A stretch of 6,786 nucleotides of DNA from JAHFOW01 sp964370795 (GCA_964370795.1 CAYJME010000184.1:1-6786), one strand, 5' to 3'. Counted from the first letter of the stretch, positions 1 to 6,532 are shown. Numbers and translations are program-made. The notes: generated by a model from the letters alone, not told the origin.

Positions 1-312
1 GCACAAGGAATCCGCCTCAGTATATCTTCTAAGGCCCACCTTTTTATGTTTAGTGGTAAGCCAATTATCGTCTATTCAGATCCAGTCACCGGAATTGTCC
101 GCTATGCCACGGAAGATGGTTGGGCCGCGGTGGTAGACCGTCGGGATCCGGGGCTTTTAGCGGATACTATCGAGAGGCTGTTCAAAGACGATGTTTACCG
201 TCAGCAACTAATAGCCGGGGCGAGATCAACAGCAGAGAAAAACCATAACTTGACGACAATTCGGTCATCATTCTTTAAACTGATTTGTTCGGCTATACCT
301 AACAGAAAATAA
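1..312 (+). CDS. Glycosyltransferase family 4, C-terminal part (5' end outside window)
   Basis: The reading frame is open from base 1 to the TAA at 310-312, so only the last 103 residues of a longer protein are visible. The ATG at 46 is internal, since family similarity continues upstream of it. The stretch around residues 10-50 (SKAHLFMFSGKPII, then a TGI turn, then EDGWAAVVD) matches the part of GT-B glycosyltransferases where the donor nucleotide-sugar is bound: the 'SGKP(I/V)I' loop followed by a Gly-containing 'G-ala/leu-val-val-asp' strand. The tail (residues 50-100) is the usual closing pair of helices, with an 'LADTIERLFKDD' segment. Such enzymes are cytoplasmic or membrane-peripheral and transfer a sugar to a lipid-linked acceptor in polysaccharide assembly. 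Donor and linkage cannot be read from this part. It lies 56 bases before another glycosyltransferase on the same strand, consistent with one operon. The assignment is firm at fold level only. Confidence 0.8.
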   Translation, partial: AQGIRLSISSKAHLFMFSGKPIIVYSDPVTGIVRYATEDGWAAVVDRRDPGLLADTIERLFKDDVYRQQLIAGARSTAEKNHNLTTIRSSFFKLICSAIPNRK

Positions 313-368
313 AATGAGCACTTGATTTTATAAAATGAAGAAACGGGATTTGATTCATCATCATTAAA

Positions 369-1619
369 ATGAAAATAGCATTTATCACAACGTGTCAGGA
401 TTTGATACCAAGGTGGCAGCTTGAAATCAAAGCCCTGCAGGCAGACGGTTTCGATGTAATGGTCGTGTGCCTGGACAGACTCTGCAGCCGCCCCGCGAGA
501 GAAAACATCAACGGAGTGGATATCATAAGGATACAACCATGTGATAAAGAACCACGAGAAACAATAAGTCGACAAACCATAGCGCTATGGGGTATCCACA
601 AAGATGGCCTTATAAAAAGATTCAGAAGGATAACTGCATTATACGCGGCATTCATAAAAACGTTTAGGCAAAATCCGGTCGACATTATACACTGCTGCCA
701 TCCCATCCTGCTTCCCGTTGCTTGGTATTTAAGGAAAACAAAGCAGTTAAAGGTTGTATATGAAGTTTCCGAATTTTATGTTGATCAGTTTTTCTTGAGA
801 CTTCCGTCCTTTCTGCGCCTGTTTGAAAAGGCGGTGATATGCGTTGAAAATTACTTTGTAAGCCGAGTCGATGGAGTAGTTTGTTACCCTTCCATCAATG
901 GTGTTCTTTATCATCGTTATTCGAGTAATAATAAAAATGTAAGAGTCGTCTCCAATGTGCCGGAATTATGCGAAAACATTGATGAACAATTATATGGTTC
1001 CCTAAGAGAAAAATACCAATGCCGTAAAATAATAATTTACGCAGGAAGTATAAAGATCAATGCGGGAATTCAGGAGGTGCTTGAGTCGCTGAAAACCGTG
1101 TGTCATAAACATCCGGAGGTAAAACTGCTTCTTGTCGGCAGCGGTTACAATGACGATTCAGACGTGTTCCGAGCGTATGCTGAAAAAAACGGGCTGAGCG
1201 ATAATGTGGACATCATCGCGTTTCAGTCATATGCGAAACTGTTTACTTACTACCGTAGCGCTGTTATCGGATTAGCGACTTTTGATAAAAAATACACTGC
1301 ATTGTTCACCAAGGGCAATTCGAGAAAAGTCATGGAGTATATGAAGGCGGGACTTCCCATAATCGGAGCGAGTTATGGAGAGGCGACACTGATCCTTAAA
1401 GAGGAGCAGTGTGGCTTATCCATATCCGAATGGTGTTCAAACAATATAGCTGTTGCGCTCAACAATATATTAGATAATCCATCTGAGGCCGCAGAAATGG
1501 GAAAAAGAGGGCACCGTGCATTTGTGCGGGAATATAATTGGGACATAGAAAAAAAGAAGCTATTGGAAGTGTATCGAAAGTTGTCACCGAATCGACTGGA
1601 AGTTCACTCGACAAGATGA
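369..1619 (+). CDS. Glycosyltransferase family 4 (GT-B fold), 416 aa, polysaccharide assembly
   Basis: The length is normal for a GT4 enzyme. The N-terminal Rossmann half starts MKIAFITTCQ and holds the 'DIIHCCHP' strand (about residues 105-112). The C-terminal half starts near residue 219 with 'KIIIYAGSI', continues with 'HPEVKLLLVGSG' (249-259), and has the donor-binding signature E338-x7-E346 after 'VMEYMKAGLPII' (321-332). There are no membrane segments, so it should be cytoplasmic and add a sugar from an NDP or lipid donor to a growing repeat unit; the sugar is unknown. Two usual GT4 positions look altered: the common Y-D-x-H-E motif reads YEVSE (131-135), without the His, and the 'KG' after the first glycine loop of the C-terminal half reads AG (232-233). 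ATG 369 is the first start after an in-frame TGA at 351. The Shine-Dalgarno is poor: the nearest purine run, GGGA, is about 20 bases upstream. The gene follows another glycosyltransferase on the same strand. Confidence 0.85.
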   Translation: MKIAFITTCQDLIPRWQLEIKALQADGFDVMVVCLDRLCSRPARENINGVDIIRIQPCDKEPRETISRQTIALWGIHKDGLIKRFRRITALYAAFIKTFRQNPVDIIHCCHPILLPVAWYLRKTKQLKVVYEVSEFYVDQFFLRLPSFLRLFEKAVICVENYFVSRVDGVVCYPSINGVLYHRYSSNNKNVRVVSNVPELCENIDEQLYGSLREKYQCRKIIIYAGSIKINAGIQEVLESLKTVCHKHPEVKLLLVGSGYNDDSDVFRAYAEKNGLSDNVDIIAFQSYAKLFTYYRSAVIGLATFDKKYTALFTKGNSRKVMEYMKAGLPIIGASYGEATLILKEEQCGLSISEWCSNNIAVALNNILDNPSEAAEMGKRGHRAFVREYNWDIEKKKLLEVYRKLSPNRLEVHSTR

Positions 1620-1783
1620 TGTGGTTCCTACGTATCTACTGTACGATTCCCACAGTCCTTACGAGCTTCCGTTGCTTGCAGATTGTTCAGAGTGCTAAAT
1701 ATAAACTTATAGCGTTCGATGAGAAAACAATATTGACGGATCTAAATGAGGCTATCTCTTAGATTGGAAGGAGCATAAGGATA
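1620..1783 (+). other. Gap with possible frameshifted coding debris
   Basis: This 164-base stretch between the glycosyltransferase and the deacetylase contains protein-like reading in two frames. From about 1618 to the TAA at 1696-1698 one frame gives DDVVPTYLLYDSHSPYELP and continues to a Cys. The next frame then reads KYKLIAFDEKTILTDLNEAI up to the TAG at 1760-1762. Joined by a single frameshift near 1690, the two would give about 48 residues of ordinary-looking protein. This could be the end of a decayed gene whose front has been lost. I do not recognise the family, and chance open frames over such a short distance are quite possible. The last bases (1766-1780) hold the ribosome binding site of the next gene. 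No terminator hairpin is visible. Confidence 0.3.
1766..1783 (+). promoter_or_regulatory. Ribosome binding site of the deacetylase gene
   Basis: GGAAGGAG at 1766-1773 lies 10 bases before ATG 1784 and fixes this start. It is far better than the site in front of the preceding glycosyltransferase, so the deacetylase is likely translated independently of its neighbours. Confidence 0.65.
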
Positions 1784-2509
1784 ATGATATGGCGAGTACT
1801 TTGCTATCACGGAATTAATGAAAACGAAGCCGAGAATTTTGAAAAGCAAATTCGTTTTTTTATAGATAGTGGGTGGGAATTTTGTAATATGACGGATGCA
1901 ATTTACCTGAAGCAACTGAATAAAGAGGGTAAATACGCAACAATTACCTTCGATGATGGGCAGGAATCGTTATTTGAAAATGCTATACCTATTTTAGAAA
2001 AACTGAACATAAAAGCTTGTTTTTATATTACTACTGATTATGTACTAAAAGGCAATACCTATAGGGATAGAGAACCTATGCTGGTTATGACATGGGACCA
2101 AATTGTAGAAATCAGCAAAAAAGGTCATGAAATAGGCAGTCACTCACATACGCATATTCGTTTCACTACTATTGACGAATGTGGCATGCGAAATGAATTA
2201 AGAATCAGCAAAGAGATGCTTGAAGATAGATTACAACATGAAATTAAACATTTTGCTTATCCTCATGGTCAGCATAACCAAGAAACATATGGTGTTCTGT
2301 TAAAAACAAGGTATTACCAAACCGCTGCTACTATCGAACGAGGCTCAATGGAAAAAAATGATGCGTTATTGATCAAAAGAAATGCCATTTATCCGGAATG
2401 GTCGATAAATAAAATAAAATTGTACAACCGACTAGGTGATAATGAGTTGCTGTACAATTTAGTTAAGCTGCGAAGACTTATTGCAAAAATATCATTTAGC
2501 TATATATGA
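1784..2509 (+). CDS. Polysaccharide deacetylase family protein (NodB/CE4 type), 241 aa
   Basis: The NodB-homology motifs are in order: the opening strand with 'LCYHGI' (residues 6-11); motif 1, TFDDG (55-59), giving the catalytic base D57 and metal ligand D58; motif 2, HSHTH (120-124), with metal ligands H120 and H124; and motif 3, FAYPHG (157-162). CE4 enzymes remove acetyl groups from N- or O-acetylated sugars using a divalent metal. The C-terminal 'leucine-x-x-His' motif of chitin-type members is not evident, as is common in the short forms found in polysaccharide clusters. There is no signal peptide, so it probably acts in the cytoplasm on a sugar intermediate. The start is supported by GGAAGGAG at 1766-1773. 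Codon use is strongly A/T-rich and differs from the genes on both sides, which suggests a separate origin. The substrate cannot be told from sequence. Confidence 0.88.
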   Translation: MIWRVLCYHGINENEAENFEKQIRFFIDSGWEFCNMTDAIYLKQLNKEGKYATITFDDGQESLFENAIPILEKLNIKACFYITTDYVLKGNTYRDREPMLVMTWDQIVEISKKGHEIGSHSHTHIRFTTIDECGMRNELRISKEMLEDRLQHEIKHFAYPHGQHNQETYGVLLKTRYYQTAATIERGSMEKNDALLIKRNAIYPEWSINKIKLYNRLGDNELLYNLVKLRRLIAKISFSYI

Positions 2510-2814
2510 TCCTGTTGACTAAGTATCCCTTCGATAACATGTGCTATGCTATATATACAAGATAAGATTATAGATAGTATACTAATTTGGTTTAGAAGTA
2601 CTTAATCAATAGAGTCATAAATAAATATTATAAAACTTTAGTTTGGACGCGACAGGTTGAAGTGCGGGAGAGAGCGGAAGACATGATTTTGTTTCCTAAC
2701 GGTTGCTGCGGTGCTGGTAAAGGGGATAGCAAGAGCTTGAACTGGAAGAGAGTCGTCCGCATGAGACGTATTTGCAAAGTGCGGATAACGTGGAATTGAA
2801 GAGGGGATAGTTTT
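2510..2814 (+). other. 305-base gap with a sharp composition change near 2640
   Basis: Bases 2510-2640 are very AT-rich, like the deacetylase gene before them. They hold promoter-like hexamers, for example TATTAT at 2626-2631 with a weak -35 (TTAATC, 2602-2607), and a TTCGAT to TATACA pair (2530-2535 and 2554-2559). None is convincing alone. From 2641 the sequence becomes clearly GC-richer and purine-heavy. This part has short open frames: ATG 2683 to TGA 2797-2799 would be 38 residues rich in Arg and Lys, and a second frame ends in ESRPHETYLQSADNVELKRG before the TAG at about 2808. A possible hairpin pairs 2756-2761 with 2780-2785. I see no gene that I can support. The right end carries the AGGGG-type ribosome binding site for the methyltransferase. 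Confidence 0.35.
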
Positions 2815-3729
2815 ATGAGCCAATGTTCGTTGTGTGAAAGCATGAATGTTGCTGAAGTCTATACTGCCCAGGGATTGCATTATTTACTCTGCAATAAGTG
2901 CGGTTTAGAAAAACAAAATATCGGCAATGATGCATTGAAGGAGAGTTTTGAAAAGTCGCAGATGTTATATTATGAAGAAGATGATCTGTCTTTTTCTAAA
3001 CCTATCAGGGCAATAAACCTGCGAAAAGCAAAGAAGAGAATAAAAGTCGTAAAAGAATATTTGAATTCAGGGCGACTGCTAGAAATCGGTCCGGGATGCG
3101 GCGAATTCCTGACGGAGGCTGTTTCCGCAGGTTTCGACATTGAAGCGATAGAGACGTCGAAACGTTTTGCCGATTATATAAATAAGACATTAAAGATAAA
3201 GACATATGAAGTAATGCTGGAAGATTTTAACCATGAAGGGGGAAAATACGATGCCGTTTACAGTAGTCATGTTATCGAGCATGTCGTGGACCCGATCTTT
3301 TACTTATTGATGGCTAAAAAAACAGTGAGGGAAGGCGGATATTTTTTTATCATGTCCCCCAACGCTGATTGTTGGGAACACCGGGTGACAGGGAAATCAT
3401 GGTCGATATATTCAACGGCTCACTTACATCTGTTCACACCGAAAAGCCTAACACTGTGTCTTGAAAAGGCCGGATGGGAGGTTGTGGGTGTGAGAACGTT
3501 CGAATTTGCGGAAGACTGGATAAAAGCTCTACATTCACTTTTTTTCAATCGTAAACCGGCGTCTGTATCTACCCCTGGTGCAAGAATAAGAAAATTGCCT
3601 GGCTGGCTGGCCTTGGCGGTTATGGGTATATCTCGTTTCGTTTTGCTGCCGTTGTCTTTTATCCAATCCATCAAAAAAAAGGGCGGAGATATATTTATTG
3701 TCGCGAGACATCCGAGTGACGGCGTATGA
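2815..3729 (+). CDS. Class I SAM-dependent methyltransferase with N-terminal zinc ribbon, 304 aa
   Basis: The N-terminus carries two CxxC pairs (C4/C7 and C26/C29), typical of the zinc-ribbon head found on many sugar- or polysaccharide-linked methyltransferases. The SAM-binding core follows: motif I, LLEIGPGCGEF (88-98), an acidic residue ending the second strand at E113, and 'YSSHVIEHVVDP' (149-160), which is the usual post-II segment of the Methyltransf_23/11 type. 'TAHLHLFTP' (201-209) matches the conserved 'HL.xFT' element of that group. A hydrophobic stretch at about 262-284, interrupted by one Arg, may bind the protein to the inner membrane. The likely role is O- or N-methylation of a sugar or glycolipid intermediate made by the neighbouring glycosyltransferases; the true acceptor is unknown. 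GAGGGG at 2801-2806 in front of ATG 2815 supports the start. The family call is firm and the substrate is inference. Confidence 0.85.
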   Translation: MSQCSLCESMNVAEVYTAQGLHYLLCNKCGLEKQNIGNDALKESFEKSQMLYYEEDDLSFSKPIRAINLRKAKKRIKVVKEYLNSGRLLEIGPGCGEFLTEAVSAGFDIEAIETSKRFADYINKTLKIKTYEVMLEDFNHEGGKYDAVYSSHVIEHVVDPIFYLLMAKKTVREGGYFFIMSPNADCWEHRVTGKSWSIYSTAHLHLFTPKSLTLCLEKAGWEVVGVRTFEFAEDWIKALHSLFFNRKPASVSTPGARIRKLPGWLALAVMGISRFVLLPLSFIQSIKKKGGDIFIVARHPSDGV

Positions 3730-3992
3730 ATTACCTTTTACCTGGGTGAGGAATAGAGGTGCAACGGGTGATCGTCCTTAGTATGGACATTCTATATGAT
3801 TTATGCCATGAGGATTCCAGTGCAATGATAGATAAACTGATGGTGACCAAGTCGCTGATGGTGGAACAGCGAAAAAAGAAGTTGTGCTGAGTTTACTGTT
3901 GCCCGCTAGGTTTTTGACTTATATCGTTTTTTTGAATTTTTGTAGGGAAAAGTACAAGGTGAACATCGGACTAATAATAATGAGAAAGTAAA
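3730..3992 (+). other. 263-base gap upstream of the secreted hydrolase-like gene
   Basis: The first half holds a possible small ORF (3759-3890, listed separately). The second half (3891-3992) is T-rich, with TTGACT at 3914-3919 as a possible -35. No good -10 lies 16-18 bases downstream, so I do not call a promoter. The site before ATG 3993 is weak (GAGAAAG, 3982-3988). An in-frame TGA at 3981-3983 means the start cannot lie further upstream. No terminator is visible after the methyltransferase gene. Confidence 0.4.
3759..3890 (+). CDS. Possible small protein, 43 aa, unrecognised
   Basis: GTG 3759 opens a 43-codon frame to TGA 3888-3890. The in-frame stop at 3747-3749 limits it upstream. GAGG at 3748-3751 lies 7 bases before the GTG, a good ribosome binding site. 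An ATG at 3783 is an alternative start. The product starts VQRVIVLSMDILYDL and ends in a basic tail EQRKKKLC. There is no signal peptide or membrane helix, and I do not recognise a family. The beginning resembles the first beta strand of a Rossmann-type enzyme, so it may instead be the remnant of a truncated glycosyltransferase-like gene. It begins 29 bases after the methyltransferase stop on the same strand. A chance frame is also quite possible. Confidence 0.3.
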   Translation: MQRVIVLSMDILYDLCHEDSSAMIDKLMVTKSLMVEQRKKKLC

Positions 3993-6227
3993 ATGATTTT
4001 CATAGATAAAAAGTTTCTATTATGCACTTTAGTGATAGCGTATAGTTTAACTGGCGTGGTTCATTCTTGCTATGCAGGGACCAACCTTGCCCTCAGTAAA
4101 CCCTATACGGTTTCATCTCCGCCAAGCTATACGCTTTCAGCGCCTTCAACCGACAAAACCTCACTTACTGATGGTAACTATACTAAAGGCTATTTCTGGA
4201 CACAAAAAACTACTGTTGGTTGGCAGGGCATTAAGAATATTGAAATCTTGATTGATCTTGAGAAGATGTCAACTATCGATAGTATTTCATTCAGTACTGC
4301 AAGAGGCACCAATGGTGACGTACATTATCCCTCACACATTGCCGTTTTTGCAGGTACGGACAAAGACAAGTTGTTGTATGTGGGTGATATTGCCAAAGAT
4401 TCAGATAGTCCTCGATGTGCTTACGAGACCAGGCGACTTACATTGAACGATATCGGAGTCAAAGGAAGATACGTCCTGCTTGAAGCACAACCGAAAGGTT
4501 TGTATCTTTTTTGCGATGAGATAGAAGTGATTGAGGGAGTCCAAAATAAGGGAAAGACCGGCAACCTCTCCTTAGAGGACGCCAGAAGTCTATTTGAAGA
4601 GCTAAAAGGATTTGATATTTACGAAGAATTCGAAAATAAGCTAACGGGAAAACTTAAGTCTGGTCTTGTTGACAACATGAGATTGATTGATCGTTTGGCA
4701 AAGATTAGACAGATAATGACCACACTTCCTTCATTAAATGATGTTGATTCAATTGAAGCAGAGATACTTAAGCTCCGCTACGATTCCCTTCGCGCACAAC
4801 TCCCCGGGAAGCAGTTACTGATTGAAACTATAAATCCGTGGGCGGCATTATCTCCGGTGTTCTTGCCTTCCGGTGTACCGACTCAAGGTTTGTCTTTTAC
4901 CATTCCGCAGGGTGGGTACGACCATACTGCGATTACGATAACCAACTTGTCTCCAAAATCGGAACAGGTGTCACTTTTACTTGACAGACTGCCTGAAGAA
5001 GTGCCTGAATTGCTTATGTATGAGGTTCCTTTTGTAAAATGTGCATCGACATTAAGATCTGTGGAGTTTGTCGCTGACCCGCTGGTGCCGCTCAAGCGGC
5101 CTGTTGTTTTGAAATCCGGCGAGTTAAAAATGTTCTTATTGACGGCGCATGGGAAAAAGCAAGGGACATGGCAAACCCTCCTTAAAGTTGATATGGGTGG
5201 CATCGTTACCTCCATACCCATCAAGAGCCAGATATCCACACTTGCTTTGCCGAAGCACTTCACCCTTAATAGCGTGAACTGGGGATACCTCGATTTCGCA
5301 TCCATCAGAACTCGCAAGACAGAAGCAGTGAATGACCTCTTTGCCCACCATACAAATGTGATCGTTGTTCCTCCCGAACACCTGCCACTTGCCGATCCGG
5401 AAAAACCACTCGACTTCAGTCGACTCGAAACGTACCTCACCATGCACCGAGGCGCTTCAAAAGTTATGTTTTTCATGAATTATCGATCAGCCAACGTACG
5501 GACCGGGGGAGGCAGGTTTCAGTATCTGGATGAAAAATGGAAGGAGGCGTTCCTGGGCTGGTACGAGAGAGCAATAGCTACAGCAGTCAAAGCTGGCTTT
5601 CAGCAGGAGCAGGTGTATCTCTTCCCTTATGATGAAATGTCAGAGAATGAGGTAGAAGACTTTATTTCTCTTGCAAAATGGGCGAAAAAAGAAATTCCTG
5701 GCATTAAATTTTATGCTACCTTGAACAATGTGGAGTCTCTCAGGGTTTTGCCTTATTTGGATATTTCGCAGGTTGTAGACCGCGACTACATGTTAGCAGA
5801 TGTCCCTGGTACCCAAAAAGATTTGTGGCTTTATAGTGCCAGAGGCCCGGCCAAGTCCCTTTCTCCCTATTCTTATTACCGGATGATGTCATGGAAGGCC
5901 TTTTTACTTGGATTTAACGGAGTTGGTTTTTGGGCTTATGCTGATACTGGCGGAGGTGATAATCCTGGTACGGCATGGGACGACTTTGACGGGAAATATC
6001 CTGATTATGCAGTCATTTACGAGGGCGAAGGTAATACCATAATTTCCAGCCGCCGTTGGGAGGCATGGCGCATGGGGATAGAGGATTATGAATTGCTGAC
6101 GATGTACTCGAAAGTAAAGGGAGATAAGGCTGCAAAGGCCTTGGCAAAAGAGGTTCTTGATAATCCCAATGATCTGTCAATGGCCGATGAAGTAAGAAGA
6201 AAAATCCTCATCGGGCTTTCAAATTAA
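3993..6227 (+). CDS. Secreted DUF4091 (GH123-like) protein with N-terminal discoidin-like domain, 744 aa
   Basis: A signal peptide is seen: basic start (K6, K7), hydrophobic core about 8-23, likely type I cleavage after CYA (residue 28). Residues 30-182 look like a discoidin (F5/8 type C) carbohydrate-binding beta-sandwich, starting NLALSKPYT, with 'LTDGNYTKGYFWTQ' (58-71) and 'DEIEVIEG' at its end. A helical linker (about 190-270) and a beta-rich domain (about 275-420) follow. From about 425 the sequence looks like the TIM-barrel of DUF4091/GH123 proteins, closing with the typical SSRRWEAWRMGIEDYELL (685-702). GH123 beta-N-acetylgalactosaminidases use an adjacent Asp-Glu pair in substrate-assisted catalysis, and D547-E548 (in LFPYDEMS) is the natural candidate. 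The protein probably binds and cleaves a glycan outside the inner membrane. Hydrolase activity is inferred, since many DUF4091 proteins are uncharacterised. Sitting downstream of assembly genes, it may trim or release the polysaccharide made there. Confidence 0.8.
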   Translation: MIFIDKKFLLCTLVIAYSLTGVVHSCYAGTNLALSKPYTVSSPPSYTLSAPSTDKTSLTDGNYTKGYFWTQKTTVGWQGIKNIEILIDLEKMSTIDSISFSTARGTNGDVHYPSHIAVFAGTDKDKLLYVGDIAKDSDSPRCAYETRRLTLNDIGVKGRYVLLEAQPKGLYLFCDEIEVIEGVQNKGKTGNLSLEDARSLFEELKGFDIYEEFENKLTGKLKSGLVDNMRLIDRLAKIRQIMTTLPSLNDVDSIEAEILKLRYDSLRAQLPGKQLLIETINPWAALSPVFLPSGVPTQGLSFTIPQGGYDHTAITITNLSPKSEQVSLLLDRLPEEVPELLMYEVPFVKCASTLRSVEFVADPLVPLKRPVVLKSGELKMFLLTAHGKKQGTWQTLLKVDMGGIVTSIPIKSQISTLALPKHFTLNSVNWGYLDFASIRTRKTEAVNDLFAHHTNVIVVPPEHLPLADPEKPLDFSRLETYLTMHRGASKVMFFMNYRSANVRTGGGRFQYLDEKWKEAFLGWYERAIATAVKAGFQQEQVYLFPYDEMSENEVEDFISLAKWAKKEIPGIKFYATLNNVESLRVLPYLDISQVVDRDYMLADVPGTQKDLWLYSARGPAKSLSPYSYYRMMSWKAFLLGFNGVGFWAYADTGGGDNPGTAWDDFDGKYPDYAVIYEGEGNTIISSRRWEAWRMGIEDYELLTMYSKVKGDKAAKALAKEVLDNPNDLSMADEVRRKILIGLSN

Positions 6228-6295
6228 GACAATAAGTTACAATAATAAGTTATTGGCAAGAAACTGCATAGTGCAGCACAGCCGTAACCAAATTG

Positions 6296-6342
6296 ACCAC
6301 CCCTCTTTCCCCTCCTTTTGAAGGAGGGGATGAAGGGGAGGT
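6296..6342. repeat. REP-like palindrome, copy 1
   Basis: The core 6309-6329 pairs CCCCTCCTT with AAGGAGGGG around a 3-base loop (9 bp). Outer arms 6296-6304 and 6334-6342 also pair, with one A-A mismatch, giving a long interrupted stem. There is no T-run, so it is not a standard terminator. The same core recurs at 6365-6383, which shows it is a repeat rather than a unique hairpin. Such elements are usually dispersed in intergenic gaps and, in some genomes, are moved by REP-associated TnpA-like transposases. Confidence 0.8.
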
Positions 6343-6362
6343 TAAAGATAAAACTCTTTCGA

Positions 6363-6421
6363 TTCCTCCTTTTGAAGGAGGGGACTTCGTCGTGAGCTCA
6401 GTCGAACGATGAAGGGGAGGT
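6363..6421. repeat. REP-like palindrome, copy 2, interrupted
   Basis: Bases 6365-6384 are identical to 6311-6330 of copy 1, and 6410-6421 (TGAAGGGGAGGT) are identical to 6331-6342. Between these two blocks copy 2 carries 25 extra bases (6385-6409) that copy 1 lacks. The 7-base string CTCTTTC also precedes both copies (6303-6309 and 6354-6360), so the duplication extends slightly to the left. The spacing between the copies is about 20 bases. Confidence 0.8.
6385..6409. repeat. 25-base palindromic insert nested in the REP-like copy 2
   Basis: The segment is absent from copy 1 at the equivalent junction (after 6330). It is itself palindromic: TTCG (6386-6389) pairs with CGAA (6403-6406), and TGAGCTCA (6393-6400) is self-complementary at its centre. 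From memory it resembles a dispersed 'TTCGACTGAGCTCA'-type repeat common in environmental bacterial genomes, but I cannot check that here. No clear target duplication is visible beyond GA on both sides. Confidence 0.65.
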
Positions 6422-6477
6422 AATAAATAACTTTACAAAAAAAGAGGTATTTACAATGATGAATTATGGAATATAAG

Positions 6478-6532
6478 GTAGGACAAGCGTCTCGCTTGTC
6501 ATTATTATGCCAGACGAGGACGCCTGACCTAC
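6478..6532. repeat. Palindromic element folding as a three-way junction
   Basis: The outer ends GTAGG (6478-6482) and CCTAC (6528-6532) are complementary. Inside lie a perfect 8-bp hairpin, GACAAGCG-TCT-CGCTTGTC (6482-6500), sharing base 6482 with the outer stem, and an imperfect one, CAGACG with CGCCTG (6511-6516 and 6521-6526, one mismatch). The layout of two hairpins enclosed by one stem is typical of mobile REP/BIME-type units. It differs in sequence from the other repeats in the gap. Confidence 0.7.

Noticed and set aside
201..575. Reverse-strand open frame of 124 codons across the two glycosyltransferases
   Set aside because: It overlaps two well-supported + strand genes and encodes no recognisable domain.
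2515..2559. TTGACT -35 hexamer just after the deacetylase gene
   Set aside because: No acceptable -10 lies 16-18 bases downstream; the TATGCT further on is about 24 bases away, so it is not a credible promoter.
2628..2880. Two overlapping reverse-strand open frames upstream of and into the methyltransferase
   Set aside because: Both are short, mutually overlapping, extend into the real gene start and look like low-complexity antisense translation.
4059..4077. Lipoprotein signal (Cys 26) in the secreted hydrolase-like protein
   Set aside because: The residues before Cys 26 read V-H-S; His at -2 is a poor lipobox, and a type I cut after Ala 28 fits better.
4883..5476. Reverse-strand open frame of 197 codons inside the secreted hydrolase-like gene
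   Set aside because: The + strand frame carries clear domain similarity; the reverse frame is Ser/Thr/Cys-rich without domains, as expected from an antisense shadow.
6253..6268. Sigma-54-like TGGC...TGC site after the hydrolase-like gene
   Set aside because: The spacing between the GG and GC pairs is 9 bases instead of 10, and the next start codon is over 450 bases away.
6296..6383. Rho-independent terminator after the hydrolase-like gene
   Set aside because: The stems are strong but no T-run follows either one, and the hairpin recurs as a repeat, so a repeat is the better explanation.
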